DNA from: Chrysomallon squamiferum
Taxonomy: Eukaryota; Mollusca; Gastropoda; Neomphalida; Peltospiridae
Length of the DNA stretch: 64,000 nucleotides
Assembly (NCBI GenBank): GCA_012295275.1
Contig: CM022671.1
Span: 24,838,822-24,902,821, forward strand
Reading direction: 5' to 3'
Below are positions 1-12,188 of the stretch, piece after piece (within the stretch, counting starts at the first letter, position 1; each line of letters opens with the position of its first letter). The notes under the pieces were generated by a model, which worked only from the letters and a program-made list of their open reading frames with translations, did not search any database and was not told the DNA's origin. The translations under genes and the position numbers were made by a program.

Positions 1-451
1 AAAACTCTGTGGAACTGGATTATATTTATTACATATTGCTCCCTAGTTCTTTCTTATTAAGAAATATCATATGTATTTCTGTCACTTGAACAATAACATT
101 TTATTATTTATTTTTTTAATGCATTTAAAAATATAACATTTTACTGAAAAAAAATGTAACTTGTTCTTTTACATTTAATCCATTGACTGGCAGTTGGAGT
201 ATTTTTTGTTTTGTTTTTCTCCTGAATAAATAAATTACAAAATTGAAACTGTATAATGAATAAATTTACAAAAATAAGATGTCAGAAAAATAAATAAAAT
301 ACTTAACAAAGAAGGAAGAATAAATAAATGCAAAAATAATAATAATAATAATAATAAAAAAAATTGAAATAAAACAAAATACTGACTGAATAAATTACCA
401 ACATTTAAAAAGACAGACAACAAACAAACAAATGAAACACAATACATACAC
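1..451. other. intron/low-complexity DNA at left edge
   Basis: AT-rich DNA with TTTAT and AAT runs. On the minus strand it lies just after a splice donor at 451-450, so it is most likely the start of an intron of the kinase gene whose remaining exons are outside the window. I found no further exon in it. Confidence 0.5.
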
Positions 452-2424
452 CCAACAATCTATCAGTGTGGTAGGTGATTGCCTGGGCAACGTGAAACTG
501 ATCTGGACCTTTCTCAGACACAAACATGGCTCGGGTTACAGGTTCATCCGGATTACCTGATGCAAACTGAATAAGAAACTTTCCGCCCTGTGGATTCTGT
601 CCTGTGGATGCAATGAGACCTTTGTAAGATCCCACCTGCTGCCCTTGGATTGACTTCTTCCAGTCACTCTCCCGAATACCTGTCACAGAATAAGTCCAAT
701 AATGTACATAATGAGTCATCTGTCAGTGTTTCTTTCACAACAGCTTGCTCTGATTAGCACGTTAATTTTTTTCAAGTTCAAGTTCTAGTGTTTCTTAATC
801 TAATTCAGTGACACTCACCCATGAGTCCTTATCACATAATTTCATTCATCTGTGGCTAATATTTTGTTTCATGTTTTGGATAATTTATTTCCTTCTGCTC
901 TCACATGTCCTTAAAACCCCCCATAAATTAGCTAATTTATTAAGAGTTTATTTTATTCACTTTTTTTAAACAGAGTACAATTATTATAATTTTTCTTGTT
1001 CACGTGAAGTGATAATAATAAATGACAGTCTTGGAATTTATCTTCTGTGAATCATTGTTTATTTGGCCTTTTTAAGTACAGAAAACATTTAACTATCCTG
1101 CATCATTCATTCAGCACTACAATAATTTCTTTCATGAGTGTAAGAATCATCAATATACAGAACAGGTCAAACACCAGTAACATACAAAATAACTCTAAAA
1201 TTTATTATACAGAGAATGACTCAAAACCTAGAACACACACACACAAACAAAAAAATTAATATCTATAATGTATATAAGTTAGATATTCATAATATAAAGT
1301 CAAACATTTGTAATACACGTATCTGTAATACATGCAGTATGTCAAATATTTTTATTATTTTATTATTAGCAAAGGCTGGTCCTATCACAAGCCAACAAAA
1401 TCACACTGAAATAAAGCAAATTAATATATCGTACTTGTCTCTAACTTCAAACCATCAAAGACATTCATTAATGTTCTCTGTACACATACCTTTCAATCCC
1501 ATATGAGCCATTAGTCTTTTTTCTCGACTACGTCGTGCATCTTGGTAATTCTTCATTGTCTTTTGAATACACTGAAATCGGGAATGAAAATTCATTTCTT
1601 TTGCATTTTGTGCTGTTGTAGGTTTGGGTTTAGCAGAAGGAACTGGAGTCTCCAATTTCTCCTGGCTGATTTCCTTGTTCTCTTTTAAGTGAGATTTTTG
1701 ACTCTCGACGGTATCTGTTTTTTTCTGCTTAATAAACAAAGTAGTGCCTGGGCTAAGAACAGGATTGGGGTCCATGGAATTTTTTAACACAACTGTCATT
1801 GTACCTGAAAGAACACAGAAGATATTAATAATAATGTAATCTAAAACCTAACAATAATTTGTCAAATGTACATGTATGTTTTGATTACAGAAAAATTGAA
1901 AAAACAAATAAATAAAAAAATTAAAAAATGCAGAACACCATAACAAAAGAATCTAAATAATTGAAGAAAAATGGAATCCTGCACTTTTATTATTTAATTA
2001 GTTGAAAGATTATATTTTTTTGAATAAAAAATCTGATAGATTTCATATAATTGTTAATATATTTACGAAAAACCAAAGAAGAAGAATGTTCTCCTTATGG
2101 AAAAACAATTTTGTTTATTATTCATGTGTCTATTGTTACTTAATTTTTAATATCAGATCCAAGCATAAATACACAAACAATCAAACAAATAGCCACACCC
2201 TTCAAACACATATTACTATTTTTTAAATCTACTAAAAAACAAAATCATCCATGCTTAAATCATAATATTTATTTATTTTTCCATAACATCTCTCTCTCTC
2301 TCTCTCTCTAAACCCACTCTTTTCCCCATTATTACTACTACTACTGTTATTATTATATTATTATTATATTTTTATTATTATTATTATTTCATTACTATTA
2401 TTATATTATTATCATTATTATTAA

Positions 2425-2475
<51 letters not shown>

Positions 2476-4932
2476 CATCATCATCATCATTATTCTGTTT
2501 CCTACTTACCATCTTTTTCAGGCTTCGATGTAAAGACTACAAAACTCATACATTCTGCATGAATCTCACAGGCCAACTTGGCTTCAATCAGACTGTGCAC
2601 CATCATAACACAGCCCCATACAACTCGAGAATTTTCACAGTTAAAGTCATACATTCCTGGATAGTTGGACTCATCAAAGCGACTGTATTGTGACACAGCA
2701 CGTGCAGGCAACTACATTTAGAACAAAAGAGAAATAGAGTAATATTAAGTCTCAAAAATCTAAATAATAATAAATATATATATATTTACATTGTTCATTT
2801 TACCATAAGTAGAAATTATTTATGTAAAGTCATTAGTCCAAATCACAAAATAATAATTATTTATTCAGAACATTTTCCTAATGTTCTGGCAACTGTAATT
2901 AAAGACATTTCATTATAAAAAAAATGAAAAAAAGAAAACAAATTACTGCAGAGACAGATCAAGAAATTAGAAACAAGTAGCACCTTCAGCATGTAGGATA
3001 TAAGTTTCAGTTTAAAGAAAAAACAACAATGGCTAGCAGAATATATTATGGCGTATTAGACTGTATGACATTTGTCTTTTGCTTGAATCAATATATGTGA
3101 TGTTAATTTTCAAATATTTCAGATCACTGTGTGTTGTGTGTGTTTCTGCCTGGATCCTTAAATGTATTTAAAATTTTTAAATATTACAGATCACTATGTA
3201 CTGCATGTTCTTCTGTCTGTATCAGTAAATGTATTTAAAATTTTTAAATATTACAAATCACTGTGTGCTGTGTGTGTTTCTGTCTGTATCAGTAAATATA
3301 TTTTACTTTTTCAAATATCACAAATCCTTCTGTGTTGTGTGCATTTCTGCCTGGCTAGCATAGATCTTGTTAATCTTTAAATATTACAATATACCTTTGG
3401 AGGGTCTTTGTGAAGTTTGTCATTGAATGGCCTGTTTAGGTTTTGGTCAATATTTTCTTGTTCAATGGGATTCTGCGGCTGATGATAGTTACTTCCGGTA
3501 TCTTTGTATTTCTTTTTCTCTTGAAGATGAATATCAGTTTTAACACCTGCAAATAAGAGTGAAAATTTAATTACTTTATAATTATAAATCTTGCCAAAAA
3601 ACAACAAAAAACTAAACTAAAACAGGTTGTTTTGGAAAAAACAGTGTTTACATCATTTTTTAATATTAAATTTACTGTTAACACATTTTTCAATTCAGAG
3701 ACAATACAGCTACATTTTTGTTATTAATATTTTAGGTGCAAATATCACCAGAGCATATTATCTGAACAATTAGTATCAGTTAGATACTACTTTAAAGACA
3801 TATCATCTTAGTTTATTTAACTGTAAATAAATCTAAAATTCAAAATATAGCAAAACACATTCCTAAGTTAAAAATAACTATTATAATGATACAGTCTTTG
3901 ATTAAAATAATGTACTTCATCCTCTGTACTTAACAGTTTAAATTTAATCAATACAAAATGTCTGTCTACCTACCTACCTACCTACCTATCTAAATATCTA
4001 TCTATGTATCTGTCTATCTATCCTATCTGTCTGTCTGTCTGTCTATTTATCTACCTATCTATCTAATTATATCTATATATTACCTTGTTCTAATAATATT
4101 TGTTGTAACAAATTAAACAGATCCTCTGCAGAAAGCCTCAGCTGGGACAAATCCTCACAAATTGTATGTAGTTTCTCAGAGACCGACGACCTTGTATTTC
4201 TTAACAATGGTTCAAGTACTGCGACGTATAGCTTGTGTAGATTTGACTTTGCATTGAATCCTTCACACATCCCCTGTCTACATTTCACACCTTGCAACAA
4301 ACAAACAAAAAGTAACCAAAATAATATTTTTTGAAAAACCCATTAATAACAGGAAAAAGGAAGTTGACAAATAAGAAAAAAATAAAGGTTATATGCTTAG
4401 TAAATAACTTATATCTATTTACAGGTAAAAATAATGTTTTTGTCTGAATCTATTAAATGTAATACTTATTATAATAAAAATGGTTCACGTAAGCTTGTTA
4501 ATACCAGTAGAACCACTCCTAATTAAGTTAATTATCTTGATGCAGTAGCTTTTCAAATGTTGACATTATAATATTTTGTATGTATATTATATACATGAAA
4601 TATTAAATTATAATCTGCTTCCTATGCATGATGAATTGCATCAATAAATGATGATGCAGAAGAAACATGAGATAATACATCTATGAAAGGAATGACAATA
4701 GTAAACTTACCCACAGGGCCTCCAGCAACGTAACAATCAGAATCATAACTGCAGATTTTCTCAATTAGCTGAATATCATCAAGGTCCACCAACTTGACTA
4801 CAGTATTCAGATGCTGATCATCAACCAAAACAAAATCCTCCAAAGATATTTTACCTAGTCCCATACTGCCCAGAGGGCTTTTTTCCATGTAGTCCAGCAA
4901 ATCTGCCAGCTGACTTGCAAACTGAACAAAAA

Positions 4933-4975
<43 letters not shown>

Positions 4976-5366
4976 AATTAAGAGTAAAGCTATTCAATGA
5001 GAAACTTTGTATAGATCTTCTGAAGGTAAATTGTAATATTTAAGATTGAACATCTATATAAATATATATAAATTATAACAGAAAAGAAAAAGATATTTAT
5101 ATGATTTGTTTTATAGTGGGCTTTTTTTATGCTGCTTTTTGAAACATTTTAAACACTAACTCCATATCAGGCCTGTAAGTATGCATATTTTCCATTTTCT
5201 TTTTTCTTGTTGTATTAAATATTAATATTTCAGTTGGAAAATTATATAATTTCATTTATAATTTGACTTATAAAAAAGATCAATTTGACCATATTTAAAA
5301 ATGTAAATATCAAATTTTAAAGACAAAGCACTGTTAATATCAGCATATACACAGACACAGACAGAA

Positions 5367-5397
<31 letters not shown>

Positions 5398-6296
5398 GAA
5401 ATAATGTTTGAAACTTGATAAATATGTCACAATCTGTGTCATTACTGGAAATGTAAATATTTCACAGTTTTTATAACTGGATGAAAACTTACCATTACTC
5501 TGGAATGCCATGGAAGTACTTTTATAACTTCTGCTGTAATGGGTGTCCCAACTTCAGTAATGAGAACCAAGCCTTTCTTCTTTATATTGGGTGAAATTCT
5601 GTCTCCTCGGATACAGTATCCTAGAACATGTATAATACTCGAGTGCTTCAGCAATGACAAGAAGAATATTTCCCTCAACATTCGATAATTACCCATTGGA
5701 CTGCAGTGATCTACATCATATATTCTCTTCATGCAGGCAATTTTGGTTTCTAAGTCAACCGACTGACTTTTAATAGTAACTTCTTGCCTGCTATAGTCTT
5801 CATATTGTCCTCTTTCAATGTATTTTTTATTCGAGTATGCAACTGTCCTACCAATCTGTAGTAAGTCTATGTCTTTACATGACATGTTACTCTGTAGTCC
5901 CAGGTCTAGAAGAAAATATTTCATGTCCAGAGCCACCTCATCAGGACCTGTAGCCTTTGCCCAGTCTTCAGGATAAAGTTGAGAAAGAAATCGTTTTACT
6001 GCAGGAATCTGTTTTTTACTTATATTAATACCACGATCTTTAATCTGAAAACTGTAAACAATCCCTTTGTTTCTTCCATGCTTCAGATCATTTAGAAAGA
6101 ACACTTGCTTTGATTTGGCTTGGTAGCGAAGTGATTTTCTTTTGTCAAGTGAGGGAAATGATCTGTGGATACGGTTGTTCAGACTGTCACTGGAGCTAAT
6201 GTACCTGTGTGTGAGAAATATACACCCTAAACATACTAAAATAATAAATAAAGCAAAACTTGTCCGTAAGCGAAAGCAGAAACATCTGCGCCTCAT
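452..6296 (-). CDS. PKDCC-like: secretory-pathway protein kinase, PKDCC/VLK-like, with C-terminal extension (3' end off window)
   Basis: Coding exons read 6296-5493, 4921-4711, 4290-4084, 3546-3395, 2711-2510, 1804-1490 and 679-452, all with GT/AG borders and matching phases; about 706 residues are visible. The start is the first in-frame ATG after an acceptor at 6341-6340. Residues about 10-28 form a signal anchor (type II, Golgi/secretory). Kinase signs: the VTIK lysine near residue 176, the helix-C glutamate in LREIF near 209, LEDFVLVD near 295-302, and DLDD (314-317) in the DFG place. A cysteine-rich tail with QGMCEGFN and CEIHAEC matches VLK. In vertebrates VLK phosphorylates secreted proteins on tyrosine. 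After the point where vertebrate VLK ends there is a lysine/glutamine-rich linker. The last visible exon (residues 631-706) contains GGKFLIQF and YHTDRLLG, resembling the N-lobe of FAM20/GASK1 kinases. The chain ends at a phase-1 donor (452/451), so the gene continues beyond the edge. Family assignment is strong; the second domain is inference. Confidence 0.8.
734..788. repeat. dispersed ~55-bp repeat, copy 1
   Basis: The block CACAACAGCTTGCTCTGATT followed by CACGTTAATT, a T-run and AAGTTCAAGTTC recurs almost unchanged at 51217-51271. Two near-identical copies about 50 kb apart, one in an intron and one beside a transposase remnant, suggest the terminal part of a repeat family. Confidence 0.6.
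3111..3387. repeat. 67-bp tandem repeat in kinase intron
   Basis: The motif (T/C)AAATATTAC(A)GATCAC recurs at 3111, 3178, 3245, 3312 and 3378, i.e. period 67, 67, 67 and 66. Each unit also carries a TGTGTGTTTCTGYCTG segment. About four diverged units are present, ending just before the exon at 3395-3546. Confidence 0.85.
3960..4078. repeat. compound tetranucleotide microsatellite
   Basis: Runs of TACC, TATC and TGTC units end six bases before the splice donor of the kinase exon 4290-4084. Nothing coding. Confidence 0.8.
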
Positions 6297-6920
6297 GACT
6301 TTTATATGTTTGATGAAATGACAGGCATCTTCTTTTAATCTGCAAAACAAAATGATATTAATTATAGATTTTGTTATTTAATTTGCTGTTACTTACTATC
6401 CGAACGTGATTCATTAAAAATTCATATATTTTTAACATCAGTTTATTCAACAATTTATTATCTGGTGTCATTGCCATGCAACAGTGTAAAAAGCATATAA
6501 ATGGCCAAATGTACTCAAATTATTGATGTCCACTGTAGCATATAAATATCATTGTTGTTACATTAAGTAATAAAACTGTATGCATTGACTTCTGTATTAT
6601 TATTTGTATTAATATGGTCACTGCCAATGAACCATAATCTTGTAAACACAATTCTTTTCTAATAATTATAGTTAATAAGTTATACAGTAAAAGTATATAT
6701 TAATATCATCAAGCGTATTGAATGCCAGTGCTCGTTTACGAAAATCAATGAGTATAACATTAACATTTTAAGTCTTGAATTAATAAATACAATAATAATC
6801 AAAGCACCTTCTGTTGTTCCAGTTTCTAAGACAAAACTAGTTCAGTCGACTGCTACGCCATTTCATTTTCTGTCAAAAGTATGTGTTGGGCACTTGTCGA
6901 TTAATCTCTGTCTTTAGAAA
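6297..6920. promoter_or_regulatory. putative bidirectional promoter between kinase gene and POLR2J
   Basis: The two genes are head to head with 624 bp between their start codons. An acceptor at 6341-6340 shows that the kinase has an upstream non-coding exon inside this interval or beyond it. The least AT-rich part is about 6830-6960, close to the POLR2J start, which would fit a shared housekeeping promoter. I see no clear TATA box. Inferred from layout only. Confidence 0.45.
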
Positions 6921-9291
6921 ATGAATGCTCCGCCAACTTTCGAATCGTTTCTGCTGTTTGATGGAGAAAAGAAGTAAGTCAATGTTTCATCTAATGTAGA
7001 GTTTACCGAGCAGCTATCTGATGAGGTTGCGAAAGAATAATAGTAATAACAATAATCAAAATTAATAATGAAATCGAAAGTGAATACTTTTGTGATGGTT
7101 AAATGTGTTTTCGATGTGTCTTTTTACCGTTGTTGTATTTTAGCCGATTTAAGTGATAGTTTTTCTTACAATTATGTAGCTACATATCCATTTCAGTTTT
7201 TTATTTTTTTATTTTTTTCAGTAAATGTCAGTAGTCATTTTTTTCCCACACTAAATCTGACGAGGTACCTCACAACTAAGGGGTTTATGTACTTATACAT
7301 CATTTACATGTCATTGTCAGATGTCCAAATGCCATCTTATGATCTTATGATCTTGGAACTGTTGAACACATTTTGTACGATCTGATGATTCATAAAATTG
7401 ACTTCTTATTTTATGATGATGATATATCAAGAAACTCGAATGCTCACAATGTATTATGTAAACCTGGTAATAATAATAATAATAATAATAAATGAACACA
7501 CAGACACCAAAAGAAAAGCCTGACAAAATACAATTCCAGTTTCAAATTTATTTATTTATTTATCTCAAATCGTGCAATCTATGTCAAATTTAATTTACTA
7601 GATATTACTATATATCATTATATATGTAATAATTACCGTATCATACACTGATACAGTGTATTTAAATGATATGTTCTATTTTATTTTAGTGTTTGATAAA
7701 TATGTATTTATAATATATTTTTTTTTCCTTCAGAATCACAATAGAAAAGGATACAAAGGTTCCTAATGCAGCTATTTTTACAGTAAACAAAGAGGACCAT
7801 ACATTAGGCAACATGATAAATACGTAAGTATATTTGTTGTACAGACCTCTGTTTTTTATGTTCTCTTTTTTCTTTTAATTTTTTGTCATATTTGTATTCA
7901 TATATCATAATTACTCATCAATATTTTATTATTATCATAAATATATATTTATAAATTATAACATTAAGGGATATACATCTTTGTATCATTATGGATATAT
8001 ATTTTATTTTACTATTCATTATCATATAGCAATATTAAAAAAAATTCAGTTATATCAGTTTGTAAGCCTATAGCTATAAAACTGGAATAAAATAAAACAA
8101 AAAAGCACAAACCAATCTCAGAAAAACATAAAACTGCAGAGTGGATGTTTATCAGATTACAGATAGCAGGTGATGGGTAAAACATTTTCTTTAGTAGGTT
8201 TTATCATCCAGTTTGTTAGAAGTTATTACTGTTGTTTTGTATTGTGGTGTGGTGTGGTGTGTTGTATTTTATTTTATTTAATTATATTTTATTTTATTTT
8301 ATTTTATTAGTCAGCTGCTAAAGGATCCTCAAGTATTGTTTGCTGGATACAAAGTCCCTCATCCACTGGAACACAAGTTTGTGCTGAGAATACAGACAAC
8401 ATCTGACTACAGTCCTCAAGAAGCTTTTACCAATGCTATTACTGATCTTATCAGTGAAATTTCTTTGCTAGAAGAAAGATTAAAGGTTTGTATTCTTAAC
8501 TGAACTTAATATAGATCAGGGGTTTTCAAACTTTTTGACTTGCGGACCCCTTTATATTTCAGGCTTTACCTTAGGGACCCCCTTAAAAACGCTTATGAAA
8601 TTTATAATAAATATTTGCTTAAAATAACATATATTTTTACATTTATTTAGGATATATTAGGATATATTACAAAATTATTTACCTGTTATTTCATGCGCTC
8701 ACATTTACAAATATAAGAAAAAATATTTCGATTAAAAAACATATATAAAATCAAACTGCCCATAAAAGTATTCGCTGTCCACGGACCCCCTGTCTTGTAC
8801 TTGCAGACCCCCTGTGGTCCGCGGACCACAGTTTGAAAACTCCTGATATAGATTATAAGAAGTTTGACTAAATATGTTGTATCATTGATTGTGAATTCTT
8901 AGGAGCTTTGCTATTTTTATTTTAAATTATATTAAAAGCACATGAAGTTACTGCTTTAGAAAGAAACATTATAAGTAGAATATAACTGAGCAAAAATAAA
9001 TCAAAAATCAAATCTCTCTCTCTCTCGTTATGTAAACAATTACTTATAAATAAAATACTTGTATAGATTAGATATTAAAAAATATTTCACATAAATACAA
9101 CTAAAGGTAACATTTTTTTACTTGTATTATTATAATATTATTTATATATATATATGCATTATGTAAAGACATTGGGCTAATTCTCTTTAAAAGTATACCA
9201 TGTTTTTATATTGTCTCCTTGATATAAGTTGAAAAGAAAATATTTTGTCTTTCAGGAATGTGTAAAAGAAAAACAAGAAGGAGAAATATGA
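6921..9291 (+). CDS. POLR2J: DNA-directed RNA polymerase II subunit RPB11
   Basis: Four coding exons, 6921-6973, 7734-7823, 8311-8485 and 9256-9291, join in frame with GT/AG borders to 117 residues, the same length as the human protein. It opens [18 protein letters not shown] and contains [20 protein letters not shown], the hallmark of the RPB11/AC19/alpha-like dimerisation fold, then [15 protein letters not shown]. The subunit pairs with RPB3 to form the alpha-dimer-like platform on which RNA polymerase II assembles in the nucleus. A polyadenylation signal AATAAA lies at 9517-9522. Intron 3 carries a hAT MITE. Nothing suggests a pseudogene: every junction keeps the frame and the conserved blocks are intact. 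Confidence 0.97.
8517..8845. mobile_element. non-autonomous hAT MITE in POLR2J intron 3
   Basis: The 329-bp element begins CAGGGGTTTTCAAACTTTTT and ends as the reverse complement of CAGGAGTTTTCAAACTGTGG. Further matching GCGGACCCC / GTCCGCGGACC blocks lie inside. It is flanked by a perfect 8-bp direct repeat ATATAGAT at 8509-8516 and 8846-8853. An 8-bp target duplication with CAG-type terminal inverted repeats is diagnostic of hAT elements. No transposase reading frame is inside. Confidence 0.9.
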
Positions 9292-11979
9292 GGAGTGTTG
9301 GCATCATGTCACTGAGAGTGTACTTAACTGTAATATTTGTATATAAAAGCATTTGGAGAATGAATGGATGAATGGGAAAACATGCAGAGACAACAATCTC
9401 AAGCTGAATGAATCATAATGGATCAGATATCTACAGAAAGAAGTCTGTGCAAAAATAACTTCATTTAAGTCATTTCTTTGCTAACACATCAAAAATGTTC
9501 AGTAACTTTGAATCCAAATAAATGTCATAAATGTTGAAACTGGCTAGAATTATTCAATTTGGATTTTAAACATAAAACAGGATGATATAAAATTTGATCC
9601 ATAACAAATGTTATGTACATTGTATAATAAAAATAAAATTTAAATAAAATTTCTTGTCATTTTAATTTTATTTAATTTTATAATAAATTGTTTCAGAATT
9701 GTGAAAACAAACTGTGAAGATGGAAAAAAAAACTGTATATATCCAAATAAATGATCATTAACGTTTTATAATTTGATTACATTGTTTACCATGGAGGATA
9801 TGTGAAAACTTCTTTTTGTTCTTGAAAATAATGTCTGTTACATGCATTAGTTCAGAACAATAAATGACACTAAAAAAGTATGTGAAAAGGATTCTGTGTT
9901 TTTATTTAAACTAACATTTCATTCAAGCAACATACATTACATCCAATGGGAACCACCTTGGGTGCAATACTTTAAGTAATTTTGTACTAACAGGAAAAAT
10001 GAATCAAATTACACAGTCATGAAATGGCCTATAAAATGTTTGACACATGTAAAACTTTTAAGGATATACAAAACTGTAATATACCCTGCAGTTAGAGTTA
10101 CATCAATCAAAATTTAAAGTTAAAGCATATCTGCATAACAATCTTAACCATCCTGTGATAAAAACAATTAATAAACAAATGAATTCAGTTAAGCTAAATA
10201 ACTGGAGCTCAGTAAAGAATTTATTTAAATTAAATGGCAGCACATAATCAAATTCTTGTACTTTCATTTCTTGGCAGAAACCATCCCCATTATTAGTTAA
10301 GATTATCCAGATTAGAACTGTATAATCCGTGATAACATATGATCAACATTCAGTTTGATGAGCTAAGGTTAGGAGAGCCTAGATATCTTGAAGCAGACAT
10401 CAAATTCAGTGAACATTATAATGTCTCTATAGTGAATGATCCTGAAAAAAACACCAAGTTAAAATGACACTGACTGAAAACTTTTTATAGGTGCAAAGAC
10501 AGCCCATCCATAGCACTGATTGTTTATATTATTATTTTATTATTATTATTAGTAGTATTATTTTATTTATTTATTTTTGTTTATTATTTGTTTGATTAAT
10601 TAATTTCTTCGATGTAGTTTGATTTCATGTTTTACTGGTTACAGTTTTAAAGAATGAATAACTGAATTTATAGAAGGACGCTGTTTCGAAACGAAAAAAA
10701 AATAGTTTTTTATTCATATGTATAAATATTAGCGCAGCTTTATTTGCTCTCTAAACTATATCCATTTATAAAATGAAACTAATTTCTTAATGAATTGAAA
10801 GTAGCGCATGATGCAATATTAAACATCAGAAAACGCAGTAAGTATCTGAATCAAGGAGGAAATCACATATTGAGAATGAAAATGGCGACGTCCATTAGCC
10901 ATGATTTAGTTTCATTAAGATGATGATGTATTAACTGTAGTAAAACTGATACATTTTACAGGTGTGTACGTCTTTAGTTCTTAATTTTAGCATACCATGA
11001 TACCGCAGAGAAATTGCTGGGTTATTAACAGAACTGGTTATAATACTGTTTATAAGGCTCAGTACTGTCTTACATAATACTTGTTTCTTTTGTTCATCTC
11101 TCCTTTTTTCTGAAGCGAACCTAAGATTACTCGGAAATAAGGAACAAAACCACTAAAGCTAAAAACGTTTATTTGAAAATACATACATACATACATACAC
11201 ATACACGTACTTACGTGTGTGTGTGTAATTATTTAATGCTATGCAGGTATCAATCATTTGTAAATATTGGGTCAAATGTATTTTAATTAAAAAAAATTAA
11301 GCTGCTTTTTATTTATTTATTTATTTGAATTTAAGATAAAAACCAAACTTGATTATAACAAATAACTATGTAACAAATGTTTTAAAATAGAAGCATGAGA
11401 ACATTGATAAAACTTTGGTACTGGTAGTGGTAACCTGTTTGTCAGAATGTTTGAATATTTCTAATTATTATAATCTATTAATTTCAACTTTTAACAAATG
11501 CACACATACATTTATTCCATTTTTGTTATTTTTCATATGTGTATTTATATATATTTTAATTAGTAAATTTATGTATATTAAAGTGATCTGATTCACTAAA
11601 GACATTTTATATAATTACTAACAAAATAACATTCACCATTCCAGTAAATTACTTATTCATGTGGCAGTTATTTTTGTTTATATTTAATTATGTTTACATC
11701 CTTCTGTTTTCTTACAATTTAGTAAGGTTTCAGTTCTTTCTCATTTGTGAAGACTTATTTATTATCTCTCATTATTTTTATAGACTTTAAAAAAAACTAT
11801 TTTATATTATATTATTTTTTAAGGCTTTAGTTTTCTCTAATTGTATTGTAAACTTTAATTGTTTTACAGACTTCAGTTGTCTCTGTTTTGCAGACTTTAA
11901 TTATCTCTAATTGTTATTAAAGATTTTGATCTTTAATTGTTTTTGCAGACTTCAAAATATCTCTGTTTTTACAGACAAA
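9292..11979. other. POLR2J 3' UTR and intergenic spacer to TYW1
   Basis: Bases 9292 to about 9540 are the POLR2J 3' UTR, with a polyadenylation signal at 9517. The remainder is AT-rich. Near 10880 an ATGGCGACGTCC stretch in a slightly less AT-rich context may belong to the 5' UTR or promoter of TYW1. Acceptor-like TTTTGCAG and TTTTTACAG sites just before 11980 suggest a spliced upstream leader. No further coding exon was recognised. Confidence 0.5.
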
Positions 11980-12157
11980 ATGCTGGAGAAACTGTTAACT
12001 TACAGACTCTCTGAGAGTTTGAAAATTCCTGTCTGGTCAGTGCTCTTAGCAAGTGGAGGAGTTGCATGGATTTGGTACTCACTGAAGAAAAAAGATCTAG
12101 TAATATATATATAGATCTGCTTATATTCAGGGATGTCCTTATGTCAAAAGACTGAGA

Positions 12158-12188
<31 letters not shown>

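Noticed and set aside
405-451. C-terminal VCIVFHLFVCCLSF and stop as the true end of the kinase
   Set aside because: A phase-1 GT donor precedes it and the conserved DRLLG motif is normally followed by more kinase sequence; it looks like intron read-through.
10380-10900. Possible small minus-strand gene with acceptor-like TTTTTTTCAGG near 10442
   Set aside because: No coherent start, exon chain or homology; more likely UTR or chance.
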